A stretch of DNA of 64,000 nucleotides, from assembly GCF_030816615.1 (NCBI RefSeq), contig NZ_JAUSYD010000001.1, positions 1,116,001-1,180,000 of the forward strand, in the 5' to 3' direction. The notes under the pieces were generated by a model. It was given only the letters and a program-made list of their open reading frames with translations. It was not told the origin of the DNA and ran no database searches. The position numbers and the translations under genes were made by a program. This stretch comes from Streptomyces sp. B1I3 (GTDB lineage: Bacteria > Actinomycetota > Actinomycetes > Streptomycetales > Streptomycetaceae). This document shows positions 42,904 through 51,135 of this stretch, one piece after another (position 1 is the first letter of the stretch; each line of letters opens with the position of its first letter).

Positions 42904-44289
42904 ATGCCTGATCGGCAGAGCCGTCGATCCGTGCTGGCCACGATCGCCGCGTTGCCTCTGACAGGTGCGCTGAGCGCCTGCAGCGGCGGCGGCGGCACAC
43001 GGTCGGGCAGCACGAGCAGTACCGGCACGACCGGCAGCACGAGCAGGACCGGCAGGACCGGCAGGACCGGCAGAAAGAAGCGGGTCACCTTCTGGTCAGC
43101 CCTGCGGGGCAGCCAGGAAGTCGTGGACGCGTTCAACCGCGGGCACGACACCATCCAGGTCGACTTCCAGCAGGTGCCCTCGGGGGGCCAGGGAGGCTAC
43201 GCCAAACTGAGCAACGCGGCCCGGGCGGGCAACGCCCCGGACGTCGCCACCATCGAGTACCCGCAGGTACCGGGCTTCGCCATCGACGGAGTCTGCCGCG
43301 ACGTCACGGACCTGGTCAGCGACGGGCTGCGGGCCAAGCTACTGCCGCAGGCGCTGGGACTGACCACCTTCGACAAGCGGGTGTTCAGCGTCCCGCTCGA
43401 CGTCGAGCCGATGGTCATGCACTACCGCACCGACCTCTTCGAGCAGTACGGCCTCCGCGTTCCGCGCACCTGGGACGAGTTCGAGGAAGCGGCCGGGGCC
43501 GTGAGACGCAAGGGCGGGGGCCGGCGGTTCGTGCTCTTCCCCACGGACGGCGCCACCCAACTCGCCGCTTACGCGTGGCAGGGCGGCGCACAGTGGTTCG
43601 ACACGGCCGGCGGCGCGTGGAACGTCTCGCTCGCCGACGCCCCGACCCGCCGCGTGTGCGCGTACTGGCAGCGGCTGATCGACCAGGACCTCGTGTTCGT
43701 GAACGCGGTGGAGAGCAGGCAGAGCGACGCCCAGATAGGCAACGGCCTGGTGCTCACACGCCTGTCGGGGGCATGGGACGCCGGAGCGCAGATGAAGGCC
43801 CGCCCGGGCCAGAAGAACCGGTGGACCCTCGCCCCGCTCCCCCAGTGGGATCCCTCCGACCCCGGTGTCGGCACACACGGCGGCTCGACCTTCGCGGTCA
43901 CCGAGGGCAGTTCGGACCCGGAGGCCGCCATGGAGTTCATCGAGTGGCAGGTGTCCCACCCGGACGCGCTGCGCGCACGTCTCTCCAGTGGCACCAGCAG
44001 CCAGTACCCCGCCGCCCCCGGGCTCGTGGCCGTCGGCCGCGCGGCGTTCGACCGCGGCTACTACGGCGGCCAGGACATCTACACCCTGTTCGAGCAGGAG
44101 GCCGAGAAGATCCGCCACGGCTGGGTCTGGGGCCCGCGGATGACCGCGACCAACAGGGTCATGCAGGACGGCTTCGCGCGCGCGGGCGGCAGCCAGGGGT
44201 CCCTGATCGATGCGGTCCGGACGGCTCAGCGCGGCACCATGCCGGACCTCGAGGCGCTCGGCCTGTCCACCACCCAGCACTCCACCTGA
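42904..44289 (+). CDS. Sugar ABC transporter substrate-binding lipoprotein
   Basis: A 461-residue family 1 extracellular solute-binding protein. The signal has a twin-Arg-like DRQSRRSVLATIAALP and lipobox LSAC (about residue 26). A Ser/Thr/Gly linker with GRTGRTGRKKR follows. The binding lobes contain VTFWSALRGSQEVVDAFNRGHDTIQVDFQQVPSGG, GNAPDVATIEYPQVPGFA, MHYRTDLFEQYGLRVPRTWDEFEEAA and GTHGGSTFAV. GGGAGG precedes the ATG by 5 nt; a TTG 27 nt upstream is rejected. It is the first transporter gene of the operon. Substrate probably an oligosaccharide. Confidence 0.9.
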   Translation: MPDRQSRRSVLATIAALPLTGALSACSGGGGTRSGSTSSTGTTGSTSRTGRTGRTGRKKRVTFWSALRGSQEVVDAFNRGHDTIQVDFQQVPSGGQGGYAKLSNAARAGNAPDVATIEYPQVPGFAIDGVCRDVTDLVSDGLRAKLLPQALGLTTFDKRVFSVPLDVEPMVMHYRTDLFEQYGLRVPRTWDEFEEAAGAVRRKGGGRRFVLFPTDGATQLAAYAWQGGAQWFDTAGGAWNVSLADAPTRRVCAYWQRLIDQDLVFVNAVESRQSDAQIGNGLVLTRLSGAWDAGAQMKARPGQKNRWTLAPLPQWDPSDPGVGTHGGSTFAVTEGSSDPEAAMEFIEWQVSHPDALRARLSSGTSSQYPAAPGLVAVGRAAFDRGYYGGQDIYTLFEQEAEKIRHGWVWGPRMTATNRVMQDGFARAGGSQGSLIDAVRTAQRGTMPDLEALGLSTTQHST

Positions 44290-44337
44290 CGTGCGACCCG
44301 TATCCAGCAGCCAGCAGCAGAGAGGCAGGTGACACCC

Positions 44338-45324
44338 ATGACCAGCGCGACCCCCGTGTCCGCCCCGGCCCGGCCGTCCGCGGCTGTGCCGGCCGCCGCG
44401 GCACCGGCGCCGGCCGCCCGCAGGTCCACCCGGCGGCGCGAACTCGGCGCCTGCGGCGTCCTGATGACTCCGTTCTTCGTCCTCCTGGTGACCGTCTTCC
44501 TGATCCCGGTCGGCACCGCCGTCTACCTGAGCTTCTTCAGTGACGACCAGCCGGGACTCGGCTTCGGCCCCGAACGCACGGTCTTCGCCGGGTTCCGCAA
44601 CTACTCGGCGGTGCTGACCGACCCGACGTTCCTCGGCAGCCTCGGCATCGTCGCCCTGTACTGCCTGGTCTACATCCCGCTGATGGTGCTCGGCGCCCTG
44701 GCCCTCGCGCTGCTGCTGGACTCCGGTGTGGTGCGCCTGCGGGCCACGGCGCAGCTGGCGCTGTTCCTGCCGCACGCCGTGCCCGGCATCATCGCGGCCC
44801 TGATCTGGCTCTACCTGTACACCCCCGGCATCAGCCCGGTCATCGAGCTGCTCGGCAAGGCTGACGTCACCGTCGACTTCCTCGGGGTGCACACCGTGCT
44901 CCCGTCCATCGTGAACATCGCCCTGTGGAGCAACCTCGGTTACAACATGGTCGTGTTCTACGCCGCGCTGCAGGCCGTGCCCCGCGAGGTGATCGAGGCG
45001 TCGGTCGTCGACGGCGCCGGACCGGTCCGCACGGCCCTCCAGGTCAAGACCCCGCTGATCCGCCCGTCGATCGTGATGGTGGCGATGTTCACCCTCATCT
45101 TCGCCCTGCAGCTCTTCACCGAACCGATGCTCGTCAGCCAGTCGACGCCCATGATCAACTCTCGCTTCTCACCCAGCATGTACATCTACGACGCCGCCTT
45201 CACCCGTAACAACTACGGCCTGGCGGCAGCCGCCTCGGTCGTCCTCCTGCTCTGCACGATCGCCCTCTCCTACGGCGTCACCCGCTGGACCAACCGCGCT
45301 TCCGCAGAGGAGGACGCCCGATGA
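44338..45324 (+). CDS. Sugar ABC transporter permease (MalF type)
   Basis: A 328-residue membrane protein with six helices after an Ala/Pro-rich N-terminus. It contains MTPFFVLLVTVFLIPVGTAVYLSFF, FLPHAVPGIIAALIWLYLY and the EAA-loop-like segment QAVPREVIEASVVDGAGPVRTALQVKTPLIRPSI. ATG 44,338 is preferred because GGCAGG lies 7 nt upstream. It ends in an ATGA overlap with the second permease. Confidence 0.9.
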   Translation: MTSATPVSAPARPSAAVPAAAAPAPAARRSTRRRELGACGVLMTPFFVLLVTVFLIPVGTAVYLSFFSDDQPGLGFGPERTVFAGFRNYSAVLTDPTFLGSLGIVALYCLVYIPLMVLGALALALLLDSGVVRLRATAQLALFLPHAVPGIIAALIWLYLYTPGISPVIELLGKADVTVDFLGVHTVLPSIVNIALWSNLGYNMVVFYAALQAVPREVIEASVVDGAGPVRTALQVKTPLIRPSIVMVAMFTLIFALQLFTEPMLVSQSTPMINSRFSPSMYIYDAAFTRNNYGLAAAASVVLLLCTIALSYGVTRWTNRASAEEDAR

Positions 45325-46196
45325 GCGCGTCGACCGCATCCCGCACCGCCTCGCCCCTGCGGCCCCGTCTCCTCGGGCGCTCGGTCGTCAACGTGGTGGT
45401 CGGCGTCTCGGTGCTGTACACCGTGCTGCCGTTGCTGTGGCTGGTACTCGCCGCGTCAAAGGACAGGGACGCCCTGTTCAGCAGCAACGTCCTGTCGCTG
45501 ACCGACTTCTCCTTCGCGCGGAACCTCACGGACCTGTTCGCCATGGACGGCGGCCTGTACGGCCGCTGGTACGGCAACAGCCTGCTCTACGCGGTCCTGG
45601 GTGCGGCCCTCGGCGCGCTGGTGAGCGTCGCCTGCGGCTACGCCTTCGACAAGTACCGCTTCCCGCACAAGGAGAAGCTGTTCGGCCTGGTGCTGGCCGC
45701 GGTCATGGTCCCGCAGACCGTGCTCGCGCTGCCGCTCTACCTGATGGCATCCGGCACGGGTCTGGTGAACACCTTCTGGGCGGTCTTCATCCCCGTCCTC
45801 TTCAACCCGTTCGGGGTCTATCTCGGCCGGATCTTCAGCCAGGGCTACGTCCCCGACGAGGTGCTGGAGGCGGCGCGCATGGACGGCGCGGGCGAGCTGG
45901 CCGCCTACTTCCGGGTGGCGCTGCGCATGCTCGGCCCGGGACTGGTCACCGTCTTCCTCTTCCAGCTCACCGCCATCTGGAACAACTTCTTCCTGCCCAT
46001 GGTGATGCTCTCCGACCAGGACCTCTACCCGGTGAGTCTCGGCCTGTACGCGTGGAACAGCTCCGCGTCCGTCTCGCCCGAGTACTACCCCGTCGTCATC
46101 ATGGGCTCGCTGCTCGCCGTGCTGCCGCTGATCCTCGCGTTCGCCCTCCTCCAGCGCTTCTGGCGCTCCGGCCTGACAGCGGGCGCCGTCAAATAG
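45321..46196 (+). CDS. Sugar ABC transporter permease (MalG type)
   Basis: A 291-residue partner permease with six helices. The EAA loop is FSQGYVPDEVLEAARMDGAGELAAYFRVALRMLGPGLV. The N-terminus has VVNVVVGVSVLYTVLPLLWLVLAASKD. No ATPase gene is in the operon, so a shared MsiK-type multiple-sugar ATPase encoded elsewhere probably energises it, as is known in Streptomyces. Confidence 0.9.
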   Translation: MSASTASRTASPLRPRLLGRSVVNVVVGVSVLYTVLPLLWLVLAASKDRDALFSSNVLSLTDFSFARNLTDLFAMDGGLYGRWYGNSLLYAVLGAALGALVSVACGYAFDKYRFPHKEKLFGLVLAAVMVPQTVLALPLYLMASGTGLVNTFWAVFIPVLFNPFGVYLGRIFSQGYVPDEVLEAARMDGAGELAAYFRVALRMLGPGLVTVFLFQLTAIWNNFFLPMVMLSDQDLYPVSLGLYAWNSSASVSPEYYPVVIMGSLLAVLPLILAFALLQRFWRSGLTAGAVK

Positions 46197-46233
46197 CCGT
46201 ACCGCCCTTCCCGGACCACCGCACAGGAGAACC

Positions 46234-47259
46234 ATGCCCAGCACTCCCCCCCACCGCCGCCCCCGCGCAGCGCTCGCCATGGGCCCCGACGCCGCAGCCG
46301 CGGTACTCCGCCCGGACTCCCTGGCCGCTCTCGCCGAGGTGTGCACCCTCGCGGGCGGGCCCGTGATCGACGACTTCACGACCCCGCGGGCCCGCGCCGC
46401 TCTCGCGGACGCGGAGCTCCTGATCACCGGCTGGGGCTGCCCGCCCGTCCATGCGGGTGTCCTGGCCGCCGCGCCCGAGCTGCGGGCCATCGTGCACACG
46501 GCGGGCAGCGTGCGCGGCCATGTCACCGACGCCTGCTGGGACCGGGGCATCGAGGTGGCGTCGGCGGCCTCGGCCAACGCGTTGCCGGTCGCGGAGTACA
46601 CGGTCGCGATGATCCTGCTCTCCGGCAAGCGGGTGCTGGAGCGCGCCCGTGACTTCCGGGCCGAGCGCCGCCGTGACGCCTGGCTCGCCGTCCCGCCCGA
46701 TGTGGGCAACTACGGCCGCACGGTGGGCATCCTGTCCGCCTCCCTGATCGGCCGGCGCGTGATCGAGCTGCTGCGCCCCTACGACCTGCGGGTGCTCCTC
46801 CACGATCCGTACGTCTCCGAGGCGGAGGCCACCGCGCTGGGGGTCCGCCCCGTCACGCTCGACGTTCTCTTCTCACGGAGTGACGTCGTCAGCGTCCACA
46901 CCCCGTTGCTGCCCGCGACCACGGGGCTCGTCGGCCGCGAACTCCTGGCCTCCATGCGGCCCGGCAGTGTCCTCATCAACACCTCCCGGGGCGCGGTCGT
47001 CGATCAGGACGCCCTCGCCGACACCCTGGGGCAGGAGCGGATCCGCGCGGTGCTGGACGTCACGGACCCGGACCCGCTGCCGCCCGGCCACCCGCTGTGG
47101 GAGTGCGAGAACGCGCTCATCACCCCGCACCTCGCGGGTTCCCAGGGCAACGAACTGCGGCGGCTGGCCGACCTGGCGGTGGGCGAGGTCGCCCGCTGGG
47201 CCGCGGGCGACGGCTTCGCCCATCCCGTACGACGCGAAAGGCTGGCATTTCTCGCATGA
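46234..47259 (+). CDS. D-2-hydroxyacid dehydrogenase (NAD-dependent)
   Basis: A 341-residue oxidoreductase. The central NAD domain has TVGILSASLIGRRVIELLRPYDLRVLLHDP. Catalytic residues lie in LINTSRGAVVDQDAL (Arg), VLDVTDPDPLPPGHPLW (Glu is replaced by Asp) and ALITPHLAGSQGNEL (His). The usual GxGxxG reads GILSASLIG, a departure from the consensus. It overlaps the DUF2264 gene by ATGA, so it acts in the same catabolic operon, possibly on a uronic- or aldonic-acid-derived product. Substrate unknown. Confidence 0.85.
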   Translation: MPSTPPHRRPRAALAMGPDAAAAVLRPDSLAALAEVCTLAGGPVIDDFTTPRARAALADAELLITGWGCPPVHAGVLAAAPELRAIVHTAGSVRGHVTDACWDRGIEVASAASANALPVAEYTVAMILLSGKRVLERARDFRAERRRDAWLAVPPDVGNYGRTVGILSASLIGRRVIELLRPYDLRVLLHDPYVSEAEATALGVRPVTLDVLFSRSDVVSVHTPLLPATTGLVGRELLASMRPGSVLINTSRGAVVDQDALADTLGQERIRAVLDVTDPDPLPPGHPLWECENALITPHLAGSQGNELRRLADLAVGEVARWAAGDGFAHPVRRERLAFLA

Positions 47260-49148
47260 CCCCTCCCCCCTTCCACCTCCCCCCGCAGGACCGCACGTCG
47301 AGCCCTCACACCGGCTACACCCGGGCGCACTGGGAGGCGGCGGCCGACGGCCTGCTGCACGCCGCCTGGCAATGGGCCACCCCCGGCCGGGCGCTGCTCG
47401 ACCTGCCGGGGCGGCCTTCGCGCTCCGGTGTCCGCTCCGACGGCCTGGAGGGCTACGCCCGTACCTTCCTGGCCGCCGCGTTCCGGGTCGCCGGGGCGGA
47501 CGGCAAGGACCCGCACAACTGGCTGGAGCGGTACGCCGACGGGCTCACCGCCGGGACGCTCACGGCCGGGCGGGACGACGCCGAGTCCTGGCCGCTGATC
47601 CTGGACCACACGGTCTTCGGCCAGCCCATGGTCGAGTCGGCGTCCGTGGCGATCGGGCTGCGGCTGACCCGTCCCTGGCTGTGGGACCGGCTGGACGCGG
47701 GTACGCAGGACCGGGCGGAGGAGTGGCTGCGGGGCGCCCTGCGGCACACGCCGGCGCCCAACAACTGGTACCTGTTCCCCTTCTCCGTCGCCGGGTTCCT
47801 GGAGTCGGTCGGCCGCGGCGACGCGGAGACGGCCCGGGCCCGGAAGCGGGCACTGGACCTGCTGGAGGTCTGGTACCGCGGCGAGGGCTGGTACGCCGAC
47901 GGGGACGGGCGCGCCTTCGACCACTACAACGGCTGGGCGCTGCACCTGTATCCGGTGCTGGACGCGTACCTCTCGGGCGACGCGGAGCTCGCCGGGCACT
48001 ACGGTGCACGGCTGAGCGAGCACCTGGAGTCCTTCTCGCTGATGTTCGGCGCGGACGGCGCTCCGCTGCACTTCGGACGCTCCCTCACCTACCGTTTCGC
48101 GGCGGGCGCGGCGGTGGCGATGGGCGCGGTGTCCGGGCACACCCCGCTGACACCCGGAGTGTCGCGCCGGCTCATCAACGGATCGCTGCGCTACTTCCTG
48201 GAGCGCGGTGCGACCGGCGACGACGGACTGCTGAGCCTGGGCTGGCACGGTCCGCACGACGCGACGCTCCAGGTGTACTCCGGTCCCTCGTCGCCGTACT
48301 GGGCGTCGAAGGCGTTCGTCGCGCTGCTCGCGCCGGCGGAGCATCCGCTGTGGGCGGCGACCGAGGAGAACGCCCCCAGCGAGGGTCCCGACCGGGTGCT
48401 GTCGCTGCCGTCGCCGGGGCTGCTGGTCCAGTCGACCCGGGCGGACGGCATCGTCCGGCTGCACAACCACGGCAGCGACCATGTCCGGCCGCACGAGGGT
48501 GAGACGGCGGAAGTGTCGGACCCGCACTACGCGCGCCTCGCGTATTCGACGGCCACCGGTCCCACGGCGTCCGCCAACACGGCGGACAACCACCTGGCAC
48601 TGCGGGTCGAGGGCTCCCGCAGCAGCCGGGTCCGCATCCACCCGCTGGGTGCGGGCCACGGCGAGGGCTGGGGCTGGGCCGCGTCCTGGCACACCCCGGT
48701 CTTCCCCGAGGGACCGCCGACCTGGCCGGGACTGCGGGTCGAGAGCGTGACCGTGGTCAGGGGACGGTACGAACTGCGGGTGCACCGGATCCTTGACGCC
48801 CCGGCCGGGACGCGCGCCGAGCAGACCGGCTGGGCGACGGATCCTCAGGGGGCGGTGCGTTCCGCGCTGCACGGGCTGCACGGCTGGGAGGAGCAGGAGG
48901 AGGTACGGGCTCCGCAGGGCACGGCGTTCACCCGATGGGCGGTGTTGCCCCGGCTCGGCGCGGCTACGGAGGGAACGGAACTGCTGGTGGCGCTGGCCTC
49001 GCTGACGGCGGAGCCGGATCCCGCACCGCTCGGCACGGCCGTTAACGGGGTGAACGTGGACGGAGAGACGGTCGAGGTCGTCTGGGCCGACGACGGTTCG
49101 ACGACCCGTATCGCCTTCGCCCCTCTGGAAGTCACTCACGGGCTGTGA
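47256..49148 (+). CDS. DUF2264 family protein, probable glycoside-active enzyme
   Basis: A 630-residue cytosolic protein. The N-terminal two-thirds is an (alpha/alpha)-barrel-like DUF2264 region: GYTRAHWEAAADGLLHAAWQWATPGRALLDLPGR, NNWYLFPFSVAGFLESVGRGD, GEGWYADGDGRAFDHYNGWALHLYPVLDAYLSG, FGRSLTYRFAAGAAVAMGAVSG. A beta-rich C-terminal region follows. There is no signal peptide, so it would act on imported oligosaccharides. As I recall, some DUF2264 proteins are classed as GH154 beta-glucuronidases; that is family knowledge, not proof here. Last gene of the sugar operon. Confidence 0.83.
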   Translation: MTPPPFHLPPQDRTSSPHTGYTRAHWEAAADGLLHAAWQWATPGRALLDLPGRPSRSGVRSDGLEGYARTFLAAAFRVAGADGKDPHNWLERYADGLTAGTLTAGRDDAESWPLILDHTVFGQPMVESASVAIGLRLTRPWLWDRLDAGTQDRAEEWLRGALRHTPAPNNWYLFPFSVAGFLESVGRGDAETARARKRALDLLEVWYRGEGWYADGDGRAFDHYNGWALHLYPVLDAYLSGDAELAGHYGARLSEHLESFSLMFGADGAPLHFGRSLTYRFAAGAAVAMGAVSGHTPLTPGVSRRLINGSLRYFLERGATGDDGLLSLGWHGPHDATLQVYSGPSSPYWASKAFVALLAPAEHPLWAATEENAPSEGPDRVLSLPSPGLLVQSTRADGIVRLHNHGSDHVRPHEGETAEVSDPHYARLAYSTATGPTASANTADNHLALRVEGSRSSRVRIHPLGAGHGEGWGWAASWHTPVFPEGPPTWPGLRVESVTVVRGRYELRVHRILDAPAGTRAEQTGWATDPQGAVRSALHGLHGWEEQEEVRAPQGTAFTRWAVLPRLGAATEGTELLVALASLTAEPDPAPLGTAVNGVNVDGETVEVVWADDGSTTRIAFAPLEVTHGL

Positions 49149-49487
49149 GGGCCTTGCGTTCGGACCGGGGCACGCGAGGCCGGCAATGATCCGGACGCGA
49201 GGGCCGACCCGGTCGAGGCGGACCGCGGCGCCTGAGCCGGGCAGGAACTTCGGTGCTTGCGGTGGGGCGTGGCACCGAAGTGCGAGTCCTGCAGGTGCGC
49301 GTTCGTCGTTCCCGGGAGATGCGGCCCGACAACCTGTTCCGAGCAGCCACGAATGTTGGCTGAAACGTCAACTAGTCACTCCTGAAACTCAGTTGTTTTC
49401 GAACTCGCCCGTCGCCCAGACTCTTCCCGCTGCTGACGGCACACCACGTCGGCGGAGTGACAACCGTCTTCCTTGGGGGGAACACAG
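49149..49487. other. Intergenic region with one stem-loop
   Basis: 339 bp without a gene. A stem-loop with a 10-bp perfect stem ACTTCGGTGC and 15-nt loop lies at 49,247-49,281 and may end the sugar operon. The AT-richer part at 49,340-49,410 should hold the promoter of the secreted-protein gene, but no clean -35/-10 pair is seen. Confidence 0.5.
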
Positions 49488-50399
49488 ATGAAACTCACCA
49501 TGCCCGGACGCGCTCTGGCCAGAGGCGCGGCCGTGCTCACACTGGCCCTCACCATGGCCACCGGTACGACGGGGCTTCTGTCCGGGCCTCAGGCCCATGC
49601 CCAGCCGGTCACGAACGGGTCCCTGGCCTTCAGTGGGGACGAGGGCGACTGGATCAGCGGTGGCGGGTCCTACTCCTACTCGACGGACTCCCAGGACAAG
49701 GTCTCGGTGTCCGGATCGAGCGACCACCGAGTGGTCTCGCTGTCCGTCGACGGGGCCAACGGGGACTGGTGGTACCTCGACCTCGCGGCCCCTGAGGGCA
49801 CCACCCTGGCCCCCGGTACCTACGCCGGGGCCACCCGGTACCCGTTCAACGAGGCGGCCGAACCGGGTCTGTCCCTCGGCGGGAACGGGCGCGGCTGCAA
49901 CACGCTCACCGGCAGCTTCACCGTCACAGCCGTGGAGTTCGGCCCGCTGGGATACGTGAAGGAGCTCGACGCCTCCTTCGAGCAGCACTGCGAGGGCGGC
50001 GAGACCGCCGCGCGCGGTGAGGTGCACATCGACAACCCGGCCCCGCCCGCCGAGCTCGGTCTCGGCCTCGCCGTGGCACTCGACGGCACGGCGAGCACCC
50101 TGAACGGCAAGGCCACCCTGCACGGCACGGTGAGCTGCAACAAGCCGGTGCACGTGGAGGTGGCGGGCGACGTCACACAGGTGAAGCGGAACCAGCTCAT
50201 TCGGGGCTCGTACTCCACATCGGTGGAGTGCGTCCCCGGCGCGCCCGTCGCCTGGACCGCAAAGGCCGTCCCCACCGGGTCGGTGCCGTTCCAGCGCGGT
50301 GACGTCGAGGTGGAGGCGCGGGCCACTGCTACGGACCCGGACTACGAGCAGCCGGTGTCCGTCAGCGAGACGTCGGCCGTCCACCTGAGCCGGGGCTGA
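49488..50399 (+). CDS. Secreted protein of unknown function
   Basis: A 303-residue exported protein. The signal peptide ends about residue 38 (SGPQAHAQPV). The mature part is beta-rich, with SVDGANGDWWYLDLAAPEGTTLAPGTYAGATRYPFNE, a GRGCNTLTGSFTV segment and paired Cys residues (GCN, HCEGG, VSCNK, VECVPG), so one or two disulfides are likely. GGGGGG precedes the ATG. No membrane anchor or sorting signal. No domain name recognised. Alone between terminators. Confidence 0.8.
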   Translation: MKLTMPGRALARGAAVLTLALTMATGTTGLLSGPQAHAQPVTNGSLAFSGDEGDWISGGGSYSYSTDSQDKVSVSGSSDHRVVSLSVDGANGDWWYLDLAAPEGTTLAPGTYAGATRYPFNEAAEPGLSLGGNGRGCNTLTGSFTVTAVEFGPLGYVKELDASFEQHCEGGETAARGEVHIDNPAPPAELGLGLAVALDGTASTLNGKATLHGTVSCNKPVHVEVAGDVTQVKRNQLIRGSYSTSVECVPGAPVAWTAKAVPTGSVPFQRGDVEVEARATATDPDYEQPVSVSETSAVHLSRG

Positions 50400-50419
50400 G
50401 GCACCCACGGCACACCGTC

Positions 50420-50453
50420 CGCCGGCCCGGCCCTCCGAGGCGCCGGGCCGGCG
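50420..50453. terminator. Bidirectional terminator
   Basis: A perfect 12-bp stem CGCCGGCCCGGC with a 10-nt loop lies between the convergent secreted-protein gene and lutC. Confidence 0.8.
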
Positions 50454-50499
50454 TCGGGCGACGCCACTCCAGGTCGTCCGCCGCCGAGCGGACGCACGC

Positions 50500-51135
50500 C
50501 TAGGCGTCCGTGCGGATCACCACGACGAGGTTGCGCGGGCCGTGGACACCCTCCACCCGCTCCAGCTCGATGTCGGAGGTGGCCGACGGACCGCTGATCA
50601 GGGTCGTCGGCCGCTCCGGCACCAGCCGGGCGACCGCCTCCGGAACCCCCGCCACGACCGAAGACAGGTCGACGACGCACACGTGCAGGTCGGGTACGAG
50701 GGAGAGGGCACGCCGGCCCTGGTCGGGCGATCCGTCCAGGAAGATCGTGCCGGTCTCCGCGCAGCTGACGGCAGAGGCCGTCACCACGCCGTCCAGTGCG
50801 TCGAGACTCGGCGCGGGAATGTCCGCCGAGTCCCGCTGGACCTCGCCGTCGTAGGCGCCGAGCCACTGTTCGTCCAGGCCGTCCGGCACGCCGATCCGCC
50901 GCGCGCCGCGTTCGCGCATGATCTCGGCGATCACTTCGGCTGTCCGGTCGCCGGTGCAGGGGTACACCTTCGCCTTGTAGTCGACGAGCCGGTGCGTCAG
51001 GAGGGCGAGTCGTTCGTCGTCGGGGAGGGTGCGGCCGGTGCGGTAGCCGCGGGGAACGGTGGCAGTAGGGACGGGTGCGAGGGCCAGGGCGTCCCTGACC
51101 CGGCCGAGCACCGTGTCACGGGCGGTCGTCGTCAC
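50500..51135 (-). CDS. lutC: Lactate utilisation protein C (LutC, DUF162)
   Basis: A 211-residue LUD-domain protein: GARRIGVPDGLDEQWL, VTASAVSCAETGTIFLDGSPDQGRRALSLVPDLHVCVVD and the closing PTTLISGPSATSDIELERVEGVHGPRNLVVVI, which is diagnostic of LutC/YkgG. It forms the L-lactate dehydrogenase complex with LutA and LutB. AAGGAGG lies 4 nt before GTG 51,135, whose bases overlap the lutB stop. Confidence 0.92.
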   Translation of the reverse strand: MTTTARDTVLGRVRDALALAPVPTATVPRGYRTGRTLPDDERLALLTHRLVDYKAKVYPCTGDRTAEVIAEIMRERGARRIGVPDGLDEQWLGAYDGEVQRDSADIPAPSLDALDGVVTASAVSCAETGTIFLDGSPDQGRRALSLVPDLHVCVVDLSSVVAGVPEAVARLVPERPTTLISGPSATSDIELERVEGVHGPRNLVVVIRTDA

